This document shows positions 51,048-59,071 of a stretch of 64,000 nucleotides of DNA, piece after piece. Position 1 is the first letter of the stretch; the number at the start of each line of letters is the position of its first letter. The DNA lies in NCBI GenBank assembly GCA_934500705.1, contig CAKSTI010000002.1, positions 124,001-188,000 on the forward strand, given 5' to 3'. Origin of the DNA: an uncultured Clostridia bacterium (GTDB lineage: Bacteria > Bacillota > Clostridia > UMGS1810). The notes beneath the pieces were generated by a model, which was given only the letters and a program-made list of their open reading frames with translations, was not told where the DNA came from and did not search any database. Made by a program: the position numbers and the translations under genes.

Positions 51048-52154
51048 ATGGCAAAAGAGAAAATGGAGATAAAGACCGCAAACAATGCCGGCGGAAAGTC
51101 CGAGGCCATTGATGCGGCTCTTGCTCAGATAGAAAAAACATTCGGCGAAGGCTCGATTATGAGGCTCGGCAATGCGCCTATGAAGCAGATTGAGGTAATA
51201 TCCACAGGCGCACTCAGCCTTGACATCGCCCTCGGCGTGGGCGGCGTGCCCAGAGGCAGAATAACCGAGATATACGGCCCGGAGTCGTCGGGTAAAACCA
51301 CCGTCGCTCTGCACATCATCGCAGAGGCGCAAAAGAACGGCGGCGAGGCGGCATTCATAGACGCAGAGCACGCCCTCGACCCCGATTACGCACAGGCTCT
51401 CGGCGTGGATATTGACAGACTTATCGTGTCACAGCCGGACAACGGCGAACAGGCGCTCGAAATTGCCGAGGCACTCGCAAGGAGCGGCGCCGTTGACGTC
51501 ATAATAGTAGACTCCGTTGCCGCACTCGTTCCCAAGGCGGAAATCGCAGGCACAATGGGCGACTCGCACGTGGGATTGCACGCAAGGCTTATGAGCCAGG
51601 CACTGAGGAAGCTCACAAGCATACTCAACAAGACCAACACTGCGGCGATATTTATAAACCAGCTGCGTGAAAAGGTGGGCGTAATGTTCGGCAACCCCGA
51701 GGTTACCACAGGCGGCAGAGCGCTCAAATTCTACTCCACCGTCAGAATTGACGTCCGCAGAATAGAGTCCATCAAGGACGCAAGCGGAATAATCGGTAAC
51801 AGAACAAGGGCAAAGGTTGTTAAAAATAAGGTTGCTCCCCCGTTTAAAGAGGCGGAGTTTGACATAATGTTCGGCGAGGGAATATCCAAAGAGGGCAACG
51901 TCATAGACATCGGCGTTCTCTACGACGTCGTGCAAAAGGGCGGTTCGTGGTATTCCTACAACGGCGACAGAATAGGCCAGGGCAGAGACAGGGTTAAGGA
52001 ATTTTTAAAGGAACACCCCGAAATCACCGAGGAAATATACAACAAAATTATGGATAAAGTAAAAGAGGAAAAGCAGGAGAAGGAACGCCTTGCCGCCGAG
52101 AGAGCCGCAAGGATTAACGAACGTCTTCACCCGACCGAAAGCACAGAGGAATAA
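51048..52154 (+). CDS. recA: Recombinase A
   Basis: A 368-residue homologous-recombination and SOS protein. The Walker A motif GPESSGKTT is at residues 77-85, the Walker B region is VDVIIVDSVAALVPKAE, and loop L2 is in LREKVGVMFGNPEVTTGGRA. The end is a basic and acidic helix of usual length. AAAGGTG precedes the ATG. It is cotranscribed with pncC upstream and recX 3 bp downstream. No clear SOS box was found directly before it, in line with expression from a distal promoter. Confidence 0.98.
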   Translation: MAKEKMEIKTANNAGGKSEAIDAALAQIEKTFGEGSIMRLGNAPMKQIEVISTGALSLDIALGVGGVPRGRITEIYGPESSGKTTVALHIIAEAQKNGGEAAFIDAEHALDPDYAQALGVDIDRLIVSQPDNGEQALEIAEALARSGAVDVIIVDSVAALVPKAEIAGTMGDSHVGLHARLMSQALRKLTSILNKTNTAAIFINQLREKVGVMFGNPEVTTGGRALKFYSTVRIDVRRIESIKDASGIIGNRTRAKVVKNKVAPPFKEAEFDIMFGEGISKEGNVIDIGVLYDVVQKGGSWYSYNGDRIGQGRDRVKEFLKEHPEITEEIYNKIMDKVKEEKQEKERLAAERAARINERLHPTESTEE

Positions 52155-52157
52155 GCT

Positions 52158-52796
52158 ATGACCATAACCGATGTTTGCCCGCAGAAAAACAGCGACAGCC
52201 GTGTCAGCGTGTTTCTGGACGGCGAATACGCCTTTTCGCTCGATGAGGTTGACGCACTTGTTATGGGCATCAAAAAGGGCAGGGAACTTGACGAAAACCT
52301 GCTTGAAAAATGCCGTTTTCTCTCCTCTGCGGCAAAGGCAAAGGAAAAGGCTCTTGCATTTGTGGCACGCAAACCCGCAACAAGAAAGATGGTTCGTGAT
52401 ATGCTCCTGTCAAAGGGCTTTGACGCCGACGCCGCAGACTGTGCGTGCGATGAGCTGGAAGAATTCGGATACATAGACGACAGCAACTATGCGCTCCTGT
52501 TTTTGGAGTACGCAGAGCAAAAAATGTGGGGCGAGAGAAAGGTGCGCTATGAGCTTGCGCAAAAGGGCGTTTCCAAAGAGATAATAGAGGACGCAATAGC
52601 ACAAATGCCTCAAACGGATACCAACACCCTTGCGGAGGCAATGACGGAAAAATACCGTGGCTCGGACTTTGCCGACATTCGCACAAAACAGCGTGTTCAG
52701 CGCTACTTTGTGTCCCGTGGATTTGACTGGTCTGCGGTAAACTCGGCGCTTGCAATCTGCATACAACAGCAAAGGAATGATAACTTAAATGACTAA
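52158..52796 (+). CDS. recX: Regulatory protein RecX
   Basis: A 212-residue helical protein with three RecX repeats; conserved pieces are DGEYAFSLDEVDALVMGIKK, ALAFVARKPATRKMVRDMLL, and YIDDSNYALLFLEYAEQKMW followed by GERKVRYELAQKGVSKEIIE. RecX binds and caps RecA filaments. GAGGAA precedes the ATG. Its end overlaps rimO by 8 bp. The recA-recX order is standard. Confidence 0.92.
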   Translation: MTITDVCPQKNSDSRVSVFLDGEYAFSLDEVDALVMGIKKGRELDENLLEKCRFLSSAAKAKEKALAFVARKPATRKMVRDMLLSKGFDADAADCACDELEEFGYIDDSNYALLFLEYAEQKMWGERKVRYELAQKGVSKEIIEDAIAQMPQTDTNTLAEAMTEKYRGSDFADIRTKQRVQRYFVSRGFDWSAVNSALAICIQQQRNDNLND

Positions 52797-54126
52797 AAAA
52801 ATAGGTTTTGTGTCGCTCGGCTGTGCCAAAAACCTCACCGATACGGAAACTATGCTCGGCATACTCAGCCGTGACGGATTTGAGATTACTGCGGACGCCG
52901 GCGAGGCGGATGTCATTGTGGTGAATACCTGCGCATTTATAGACAGCGCAAAGGAGGAGTCCATAAACGCCATTTTGGAAATGGCGCAGTATAAGGAGAA
53001 AAACTGCGAACTTCTCATAGTCACCGGCTGTCTTGCACAGCGATACCGTGAGGACATCGAGAGGGAGCTTAGCGAGGTTGACATAGTGCTCGGCACGTCC
53101 GACTATGACAAAATCGCCGAGGTGATAGCGGATTTTTACGCCGACGGAAGTAAAAATTCCTCCGTCAGCGACGTCAATACCAACGTTGACTATGACCTTC
53201 CGAGAGTGGTTACAACGCCCGATTATACGGCGTATTTAAAGATTGCCGACGGGTGTGATAACTTTTGCACCTATTGCATAATACCAAAGCTTCGGGGTAA
53301 ATTTCGCAGCCGCCCTGCCGAGAGTATTCTTGCCGAGGCACGCACGCTTGCCAAAGGCGGCGCAAAGGAAATTATACTCGTTGCACAGGATACCGCCTGC
53401 TACGGCAAAGACACGGGCGAGAGCCTTGCCGCACTTTTACGCAGTCTTTCCGGTATTGACGGCGTGCAGTGGATAAGGCTTCAATACTGCTACCCGGAGA
53501 ATATAACCGATGAGCTTATAGATGAGATTGCACAAAATCCAAAGGTGGTAAAATACCTTGATATGCCGCTCCAACACGTGAGCGACGCCGTATTAAAGCG
53601 TATGGGCAGACGCAGCCGCCTTGATGAAATAAAGAGCCTTATTGATAAAATCAGACGCAAAATCCCAAACGTTGCCATAAGGACGTCGATTATAGTCGGC
53701 TTTCCCGGTGAGAGTGAGGAGGATTTTAATACGCTTAAAGACTTTGTCGCACAATATCACCTCGACAGGGTGGGAGTGTTTACCTACTCGCAGGAGGAGG
53801 GCACACCGGCGGCGGAGTTTGACGGGCAGATTGCAGACGATGTAAAACAGAACCGCTATGACGAACTTATGAGCGTTCAGCGCAAAGTGTCGCTTGAAAA
53901 TAACGAGAGGAAAATCGGTACCGTCTGCCCCTGCATAGCAGAGGGCTACGATGACGAAAACCTCTGCTACGTCGGCAGAACCTATGCCGATACGCCCGAC
54001 GTTGACGGTGCGGCGTATATTTACAGCGACCGTGAGCTTGTCGCCGGAGAAATTGTTGATGTAAAGATTTTGGATACAGACGAATATGATGTTACAGGAG
54101 AGGTGCAAGATGAATTTACCGAATAA
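52789..54126 (+). CDS. rimO: Ribosomal protein S12 methylthiotransferase RimO
   Basis: A 445-residue radical SAM methylthiotransferase that modifies an aspartate of ribosomal protein S12. Order of domains: N-terminal UPF0004 (GFVSLGCAKNLTDTETMLGI, VNTCAFIDSAKEESINAILE), the radical SAM cluster CDNFCTYCIIPKLRGKFRSR, and a C-terminal TRAM domain. The SLGCAKN start separates RimO from MiaB. It overlaps recX by 8 bp and pgsA by 17 bp. Confidence 0.95.
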   Translation: MTKKIGFVSLGCAKNLTDTETMLGILSRDGFEITADAGEADVIVVNTCAFIDSAKEESINAILEMAQYKEKNCELLIVTGCLAQRYREDIERELSEVDIVLGTSDYDKIAEVIADFYADGSKNSSVSDVNTNVDYDLPRVVTTPDYTAYLKIADGCDNFCTYCIIPKLRGKFRSRPAESILAEARTLAKGGAKEIILVAQDTACYGKDTGESLAALLRSLSGIDGVQWIRLQYCYPENITDELIDEIAQNPKVVKYLDMPLQHVSDAVLKRMGRRSRLDEIKSLIDKIRRKIPNVAIRTSIIVGFPGESEEDFNTLKDFVAQYHLDRVGVFTYSQEEGTPAAEFDGQIADDVKQNRYDELMSVQRKVSLENNERKIGTVCPCIAEGYDDENLCYVGRTYADTPDVDGAAYIYSDRELVAGEIVDVKILDTDEYDVTGEVQDEFTE

Positions 54127-54667
54127 AATTACCTTGGCAAGAATATTTTTAATACCCGTTTTTATGGTTGTCCTTATGTGCGGAGAGTACGCCGGATGGG
54201 CGTATGCGCCGTATGCCGGAGCGTTTGTGTTTGCGCTCGCATCGCTTACCGACGGCATAGACGGCCACATTGCAAGGAGCCGTGGACTGGTTACGGACTT
54301 CGGCAAGTTTTTAGACCCGCTTGCAGACAAACTGCTCGTTTCCACTGCGCTTATCTGCTATGTTCAGCTTGACTTGATACCGGCGTATATGGCGGTAATA
54401 ATCATTGCAAGGGAGTTTATGGTTACGGGTCTGCGCACCGTTGCGGCGTCAAAGGGCATTGTTATGGCGGCGGTTATGACGGGCAAGATTAAGACAACCA
54501 TTCAGATAATTGCAATTATTCTCACTGCCGTTGCATCGAATATGACGTTTACAGTCTGCTCCTATCCGGCAGTCGGATTTGTTTCTATGGCAATAGCCAC
54601 ACTCTTTACCATATATTCGGGCATTGAGTATATGGCAAAGAATTGGGATTTGCTCAGTGATATGTGA
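54110..54667 (+). CDS. pgsA: CDP-diacylglycerol-glycerol-3-phosphate 3-phosphatidyltransferase
   Basis: A 185-residue membrane enzyme that makes phosphatidylglycerol phosphate. The CDP-alcohol phosphotransferase motif is complete: TDGIDGHIARSRGLVTDFGK then FLDPLADK, with all catalytic aspartates. About five membrane helices. The ATG at 54110 with AGGTG upstream lies inside the end of rimO. A standard partner of rimO and recA in Firmicutes. Confidence 0.94.
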   Translation: MNLPNKITLARIFLIPVFMVVLMCGEYAGWAYAPYAGAFVFALASLTDGIDGHIARSRGLVTDFGKFLDPLADKLLVSTALICYVQLDLIPAYMAVIIIAREFMVTGLRTVAASKGIVMAAVMTGKIKTTIQIIAIILTAVASNMTFTVCSYPAVGFVSMAIATLFTIYSGIEYMAKNWDLLSDM

Positions 54668-54675
54668 GGGATTTT

Positions 54676-55848
54676 ATGTTAGACGGTATAGTCAGAATTT
54701 TTATAAAAGACAGCGATAACGTAAAGTCAGCCGCCGTCCGTGAAGCACACGGACGGCTTGCCGGCATTATAGGTATACTTTGCAATTTGCTTTTGTTTTT
54801 TACAAAGCTGATTGCGGGACTTGTGTTTTCCAGTATCTCCGTTACTGCGGACGCTGTCAACAATTTGTCGGACGCACTGTCGTCCGTCATTGCCACGGTC
54901 AGCTTTAAGCTGTCCAACAAGCCTGCCGATGAGGAGCACCCGTACGGCCACAGGAGAATTGAATACGTTGCGGGAATGTTGGTGTCCATAATCATTTTGT
55001 TTATAGGTTACGAGCTTTTGCGCACTTCTGTGGATAAAATCATTCACCCGTCGGACACGGGCTTCGGCGCAGTTGTGGTTGCCGTGCTCTGCTTTTCGGT
55101 TCTGGTTAAATTCTTTATGAACAGAATGTACCTCTTTATTGCCGGCAAGATTAACTCAACCGTGCTCAAAGCCACCGCACAGGACAGCATAAACGATGTT
55201 TACAGCACCGCCGCCGTTCTTGTTTCCGCCGTGGTTTCAAAGATAAGCGGAGTAAACCTTGACGGGTATATGGGTGTGCTTGTTTCGCTTTTTATAATGT
55301 ATTCGGGCGTCTCGCTCATTAAGGAAACGCTCAATCCGCTGCTCGGCACAATGCCCGACCACGAGCTTGTAAAGCTGATTGAGCAAAAGATTTTAAGCTA
55401 TGACGGCATCTTGGGCATACACGACCTTATGGTGCACAACTACGGCCCCGACCGCACCTATGCGTCGGTTCACGCCGAGGTGGACGCCAAAGAGGACGTG
55501 CTTGTGAGCCACGATATAATAGACAACATAGAGCGTGACTTTTTGCAGGAGCAGGGCATACACCTTGTAATTCACTTAGACCCCATAGTCACTGACGACG
55601 AAAACGTGACCGCCCTTAGGGAAAAGGTGTGCGCAATTATAAGTGCGGTTGAGCCGAGGCTGTCTTTTCACGATTTCCGTGTGGTTTTCGGTCAGACGCA
55701 CACAAACCTTATCTTTGACCTCGTTGTGCCGTACAGTATGAAGGTGAGCGACAAACAGCTCGGCGAGCGCATCTCGTCAGATGTTCGGCGTGAAATCGGC
55801 GATAGTTACTGCTGTGTCATCTCGTTTGACAGAGAGTATTGCAAATAG
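54676..55848 (+). CDS. Cation diffusion facilitator transporter
   Basis: A 390-residue CDF-family exporter of divalent metals such as zinc, manganese or iron. Six membrane helices are seen; the metal site is in VTADAVNNLSDALSSVIATV (helix 2) and helix 5 (LKATAQDSINDVYSTAAVLV), with HPYGHRRIEYVAGM between. A long C-terminal cytoplasmic region follows (HDLMVHNYGPDRTYASVHAE). The ATG at 54676 behind GAGGG is preferred over a GTG that overlaps the pgsA stop. Confidence 0.9.
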   Translation: MLDGIVRIFIKDSDNVKSAAVREAHGRLAGIIGILCNLLLFFTKLIAGLVFSSISVTADAVNNLSDALSSVIATVSFKLSNKPADEEHPYGHRRIEYVAGMLVSIIILFIGYELLRTSVDKIIHPSDTGFGAVVVAVLCFSVLVKFFMNRMYLFIAGKINSTVLKATAQDSINDVYSTAAVLVSAVVSKISGVNLDGYMGVLVSLFIMYSGVSLIKETLNPLLGTMPDHELVKLIEQKILSYDGILGIHDLMVHNYGPDRTYASVHAEVDAKEDVLVSHDIIDNIERDFLQEQGIHLVIHLDPIVTDDENVTALREKVCAIISAVEPRLSFHDFRVVFGQTHTNLIFDLVVPYSMKVSDKQLGERISSDVRREIGDSYCCVISFDREYCK

Positions 55849-55863
55849 CGGAGGTGAGCGTAA

Positions 55864-56067
55864 ATGTTTGCGGCAATAGACAAAGTTGACGGCGAGCTCG
55901 TCACCGCCGTTGCCGATAACGGAAAGAGCTTTGTAATCCCACGTGCCGTCCTGCCCGATGCGTGCGAGGGTGACGTGATTTCCATAGAAATTGACAGAGC
56001 CGAAACCGAACGGCGGCTCAAAAACTCGCAAAATAAGCTGAAATCGCTGTTCGGCGGCGATAAATAG
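55864..56067 (+). CDS. DUF3006 family protein
   Basis: A 67-residue protein of the DUF3006 type: an OB-like pattern FAAIDKVDGELVTAVADNGK, FVIPRAVLPDACEGDVISIE, then a charged helix. In other Clostridia it often follows a ComEC-like metallo-beta-lactamase gene; here such a gene lies 8 kb away instead. GGAGGTG precedes the ATG. Likely the last gene of the recA unit. Function unknown. Confidence 0.75.
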   Translation: MFAAIDKVDGELVTAVADNGKSFVIPRAVLPDACEGDVISIEIDRAETERRLKNSQNKLKSLFGGDK

Positions 56068-56091
56068 GTTATTTTTGTGCAATATTCCCCT

Positions 56092-56120
56092 TTGAAAAAA
56101 TATGTCAAAAGTGGTAAAAT
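56092..56120 (+). promoter_or_regulatory. Promoter of carD
   Basis: TTGAAA (56092-56097), 17 bp, TAAAAT (56115-56120). Confidence 0.7.
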
Positions 56121-56169
56121 ATATATATGGAAATTGACATAGGTATCGGCTGCGTTGAAAGGAAAGATT

Positions 56170-56682
56170 ATGATTGACGAATTTAAAATAGGGGAATATG
56201 TTTTGTATGCAAAGGACGGCGTGTGCCTCGTGGAGGACATCGCTCCGCTCGACTTTTCGCCGGACAAGCCGTATTATATCTTAAAACCGGTAAACTCCAA
56301 AGGTTCTACCGTCTACGTGCCCACCGACAGCGAAAAGCTCGTGTCCAAAATGCACCGCCTTATGAATAAGGCAGAGATTGACGACTTGCTTTTAAACACA
56401 AGGGGCAAAGTCATCAAGTGGATAGACTCCAAGCCGGAGAGGACGGAGTATTTTAACGAAATCATCGCCGAGGCAAACCGCCAGAAATTGGTTTTGCTTG
56501 TGCGTTGCCTGTACTTAAAGCGCAGTGAAAAGCTGTCGGCAAAAAAGCACCTCTGTGCCTCTGACGAAAGCATATTAAAAACTGCGGAAAAATTAATCAG
56601 AGAGGAATTTGCCTACGCCCTGTCGTGCAGTGAGGACAGCGTGGGAGATTATATACGTGCAAAGCTCAATGTTGCACGGTAG
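56170..56682 (+). CDS. CarD/CdnL-type transcriptional regulator
   Basis: A 170-residue protein. The N-terminal Tudor-like RNA-polymerase-binding domain reads FKIGEYVLYAKDGVCLVEDI, YILKPVNSKGSTVYVPTDSE; the rest is helical (KVIKWIDSKPERTEYFNEII). CarD-like proteins bind the RNA polymerase beta subunit and stabilise open promoter complexes. The ATG at 56170 with AAAGGA is used. The stop codon TAG sits exactly at the TA target of a MITE-like element; restoring the empty site would keep the same stop, so the protein is probably not truncated. Confidence 0.88.
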   Translation: MIDEFKIGEYVLYAKDGVCLVEDIAPLDFSPDKPYYILKPVNSKGSTVYVPTDSEKLVSKMHRLMNKAEIDDLLLNTRGKVIKWIDSKPERTEYFNEIIAEANRQKLVLLVRCLYLKRSEKLSAKKHLCASDESILKTAEKLIREEFAYALSCSEDSVGDYIRAKLNVAR

Positions 56683-56955
56683 GCAGGAGAGAGCTGAACT
56701 TACATTGGTTTCACATAACAATTTTCCCCGTAACGGCAGTAAATTCCTTGAAAATACGACAGTATTCCCTGCGTAATTTACTTTGTTACAGAAAAAATTG
56801 CTTATGTGAAACTGCGAGCACCTGCTCGGCTGAATTTTTGCAAAGAATTTCGGTGCGTAAGGGTGCAGGCGGGCTGACGCCCGTCAAAGCCGACAAGGCG
56901 GAAGGCTTTGTGAAAATTCAGTCGACAGGCAATGCAAGTTCAACTCTCTCCTGCC
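56682..56955. mobile_element. MITE-like element with 26-bp terminal inverted repeats
   Basis: A 274-bp element flanked by TA on each side (56680-56681 and 56956-56957). Its ends match in inverted orientation over 24 of 26 bases (GGCAGGAGAGAG at the outer end). Inside are further long inverted repeats (GTTTCACATAA/TTATGTGAAAC; CTGAATTTT.../...AAAATTCAG), so the whole folds on itself. No transposase is present. TA duplication and size fit non-autonomous IS630/Tc1-mariner-type elements; a structured RNA gene is the alternative. Confidence 0.65.
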
Positions 56956-56985
56956 TAGGCAGTGGGTTCGAGTCCCCACTGCCTA
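56956..56985. other. T-arm-like hairpin next to the MITE
   Basis: A perfect 10-bp stem TAGGCAGTGG/CCACTGCCTA closes the loop GTTCGAGTCC, which looks like the T-arm of a tRNA. Its outer bases repeat the start of the element ends (TAGGCAG). No acceptor or anticodon arms exist, so it is not a tRNA gene. Confidence 0.6.
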
Positions 56986-56994
56986 AATAAACAG

Positions 56995-57016
56995 GGCGGC
57001 GCATTTTTGCACCGCC
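56995..57016 (-). terminator. Terminator after azlD
   Basis: 8-bp stem GGCGGTGC/GCGCCGCC (one wobble pair) directly after the azlD stop on the minus strand. The T-run is weak. Confidence 0.55.
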
Positions 57017-57018
57017 GT

Positions 57019-57330
57019 TTACATTACATATTTAATTACAACTTCCGCAATTATAACCGCCGTGCAGGACAGCGCCGCAACGGTGACAAGCGACTTTTCC
57101 ATATACGACAGCACCACCGCCGCCGCAAATCCGACAAAGGCGGAAACCTTGTGCGACGTAGCGTAGAATATCGCAGGTATCGTCATAACGCTCAAAACCG
57201 CATACGGTATGTAGTAGAGGAAAGACAGAATAAATTTGTTCTTAATTTTCTTTTTAACAAGCACAAGCGGCAACATTCTGATTAAATACGTAACCAGTGC
57301 CATTGCAAAGAGATACACCGCAAACTTCAT
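57019..57330 (-). CDS. azlD: AzlD-type branched-chain amino acid exporter subunit
   Basis: A 103-residue protein with about four membrane helices; KFAVYLFAMALVTYLIRMLP and the later KFILSFLYYIPYAVLSVMTI block are typical of AzlD. It forms the small subunit of the AzlCD exporter of leucine, isoleucine and valine. The ATG at 57330 with GGAGGGAG begins just after the azlC stop; the longer frame runs inside azlC. Confidence 0.9.
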   Translation of the reverse strand: MKFAVYLFAMALVTYLIRMLPLVLVKKKIKNKFILSFLYYIPYAVLSVMTIPAIFYATSHKVSAFVGFAAAVVLSYMEKSLVTVAALSCTAVIIAEVVIKYVM

Positions 57331-57331
57331 A

Positions 57332-58045
57332 TCATTCTCCCTCCTCTGTGTCAATCGGCGCAAAGTACGCCATAACTGCGCTTGCCGCCGCCGCACAGAT
57401 TATAATTACAAATCCGTCGGCAACCGAGCTGAGCGCCGGAACGTACTTAAACATACAGCCGAGCACGATTGATATTATAACGCAAACCGCCGTCGGGCGG
57501 CTCTTTTTTGCCGCTGGCAGAACTATTGCCACAAACATTGCATATATCGCAAGCGAAAGGGACGATATTATTATCTGCGGCAGAACATTGCCCGCAACTG
57601 CGCCCACCGCCGTTCCGATGCTCCAACCGATGTACGGCGTGAGTATCAGTCCGTAGAGATACGCCTTTTTGAGGTTGTGCCCCTTGGCGGACGCCACGGC
57701 GAAAACCTCGTCGGTGTTGACAAATGACACAATCAGCCTGTCTATTGTATTCACGTTTTTGTCAAGCTTTTGCGAGAGCGAAACCGACATCAGCGCATAC
57801 CGCAGATTTATCACAAATTGTGATAAACAAAGCTCAATAAGCGTACCGCCCGACATTATAATCGGCACTGCCGCAAGCTGACCGGCAGACGTTACGTTGG
57901 TCATCGAAATGAGCAGTGCCTCCGCTATGGAAAGACCGCTCTCAACCGAAAAAATGCCGAATGCAAACGCAACCGACAAATACCCCACGCATATCGGCAG
58001 ACCGTCAATTATGCCCTCTAAAAATGAATTTGACCTTGCTTTCAT
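57332..58045 (-). CDS. azlC: AzlC-type branched-chain amino acid exporter subunit
   Basis: A 237-residue membrane protein. GIIDGLPICVGYLSVAFAFG, TNVTSAGQLAAVPIIMSGGT and LRYALMSVSLSQKLDK are AzlC hallmarks; about six or seven helices. With AzlD it exports branched-chain amino acids and their analogues. The ATG at 58045 is used; a TTG five codons earlier is possible. The partner azlD begins two bases past its stop. Confidence 0.9.
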   Translation of the reverse strand: MKARSNSFLEGIIDGLPICVGYLSVAFAFGIFSVESGLSIAEALLISMTNVTSAGQLAAVPIIMSGGTLIELCLSQFVINLRYALMSVSLSQKLDKNVNTIDRLIVSFVNTDEVFAVASAKGHNLKKAYLYGLILTPYIGWSIGTAVGAVAGNVLPQIIISSLSLAIYAMFVAIVLPAAKKSRPTAVCVIISIVLGCMFKYVPALSSVADGFVIIICAAAASAVMAYFAPIDTEEGE

Positions 58046-58169
58046 AATTACCACTTTCAATGTAAAAAATTATCGGACAGCGGAGCACTCTATGTGACCG
58101 AACTTTCACAAAGCCTTAGTCGGTGGAAACTCGAACCCGCTGCACACGCCGCCGCTATCTTAAATAATT

Positions 58170-58205
58170 AAAAATCGGCAAGTACTTTCGTACTAGCCGA
58201 TTTTT
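58170..58205 (-). terminator. Terminator of the tRNA cluster
   Basis: A 10-bp stem AAAAATCGGC/GCCGATTTTT with an additional AGTAC/GTACT inner pairing, directly after tRNA-Tyr on the minus strand. Confidence 0.75.
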
Positions 58206-58289
58206 GGTGGGGGGAGATGGATTCGAACCATCGAAAGCATAGCTAACAGATTTACAGTCTGCCCCCTTTGGCCACTCGGGAACCCCCCC
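58205..58289 (-). tRNA. tRNA-Tyr (GTA)
   Basis: 85 bases with CCA encoded. Seven G residues form the 5' acceptor strand, pairing with TCCCCCC. Anticodon loop CTGTAAA gives GTA; a long variable arm is present and the T-arm reads GATGG-TTCGAAT-CCATC. Confidence 0.95.
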
Positions 58290-58365
58290 TGGAGCTGGTG
58301 AACGGACTTGAACCATCAACCTGCTGATTACAAATCAGCTGCTCTGCCAATTGAGCTACACCAGC
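58290..58365 (-). tRNA. tRNA-Thr (TGT)
   Basis: 76 bases with CCA encoded. Acceptor GCTGGTG/CACCAGC; anticodon stem GCTGA/TCAGC with loop TTTGTAA, anticodon TGT. Confidence 0.95.
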
Positions 58366-58394
58366 GAATATTAAGCTGAAATACTGAAAGAAAA

Positions 58395-58470
58395 TGGTGG
58401 GAGTTATAGGGCTCGAACCTATGACCCTCTGCTTGTAAGGCAGATGCTCTCCCAGCTGAGCTAAACTCCC
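58395..58470 (-). tRNA. tRNA-Val (TAC)
   Basis: 76 bases with CCA encoded. Acceptor GGGAGTT/AACTCCC; anticodon stem TCTGC/GCAGA with loop CTTACAA, anticodon TAC. Confidence 0.95.
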
Positions 58471-58490
58471 GTTTCAAACAGTACTTGCAT

Positions 58491-58519
58491 ATGATACCAC
58501 AAACGGCGGTGCTTGTCAA
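58491..58519 (-). promoter_or_regulatory. Promoter of the Val-Thr-Tyr tRNA cluster
   Basis: Minus-strand TTGACA (58514-58519), 17 bp, TATCAT (58491-58496). Confidence 0.85.
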
Positions 58520-58614
58520 CACTTTTTTAAAAATTTTTTGAAATTTTTTGTAATTTTTTAATTCGGGGCAAATAACGTCCTCGTTTCTCCGATGTCAGGC
58601 AACGCAACGGGGAT

Positions 58615-58947
58615 CTAACAGTCTATCTCCGCAAGAGTCAGCATAATGCCGAGAGCCATTTGCTGTTTCTTTCTGCTGAGTCCGCCAAACATATTCAAAA
58701 GCTTAATTTCGTCATCTGACAGACCGCCGGGAGCAAGGCTGTCGGCGGTTGCCTTTATGTCGGAATTTTCGATGATATAGTCCACGGACACATTGAAAAT
58801 TTCCGACATTTTTTTGAGCGCATCAATGCTCGGCTGATTTATGCCGTGCTCGTATGCACTTATCATTTTTTGCGAAACGTTTAACTGCATTGCAAGCCCC
58901 GTCTGATTTAGATTTTTTTGTCTGCGCAATTCACTTATTCTTTTCAT
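58615..58947 (-). CDS. Xre family transcriptional regulator
   Basis: A 110-residue protein. Residues 1-60 are a Cro/C1 helix-turn-helix (RISELRRQKNLNQTGLAMQL, NVSQKMISAYEHGINQPSID), followed by an acidic helical tail with LSDDEIKLLNMFGGLSRKKQ. It is transcribed away from the acyltransferase-like gene; the palindrome at 59021-59034 lies between them. Start uncertain among ATG 58947, ATG 58953 and GTG 58956; 58947 has the best spacing to GGTGA. Confidence 0.85.
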   Translation of the reverse strand: MKRISELRRQKNLNQTGLAMQLNVSQKMISAYEHGINQPSIDALKKMSEIFNVSVDYIIENSDIKATADSLAPGGLSDDEIKLLNMFGGLSRKKQQMALGIMLTLAEIDC

Positions 58948-58999
58948 TTTCATCACCGATACTTAAATTTTGCGTACAACTCAATTATATACGTTTTAC

Positions 59000-59034
59000 T
59001 TGACATCGTTAGTAATGTAAGGTATAATTATACC
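59000..59034 (+). promoter_or_regulatory. Promoter with palindromic operator before the acyltransferase-like gene
   Basis: TTGACA (59000-59005), 17 bp, TATAAT (59023-59028). The -10 lies inside a perfect 14-bp palindrome GGTATAATTATACC (59021-59034), a likely operator for the adjacent Xre regulator. Confidence 0.75.
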
Positions 59035-59071
59035 TGTATAACGTATAACAAAAGTAACGGAGGTAATATTT

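Noticed and set aside
56905..56985. A tRNA, tmRNA 3' end, or tRNA with a group I intron, suggested by the GTTCGAGTCC loop
   Set aside because: No acceptor partner, D-arm or anticodon arm can be found within a tRNA length or across the 274-bp element; the loop lies in a simple 10-bp hairpin.
56748..56990. 80-codon frame inside the TA-flanked element
   Set aside because: It lies within fold-back repeats, has no ribosome site and ends in the T-arm-like hairpin; coding is unlikely.
58071..58150. T-arm-like sequence GGTGGAAACTCGAACCCGC upstream of azlC as a fourth tRNA
   Set aside because: No cloverleaf can be formed around it; at most a remnant.
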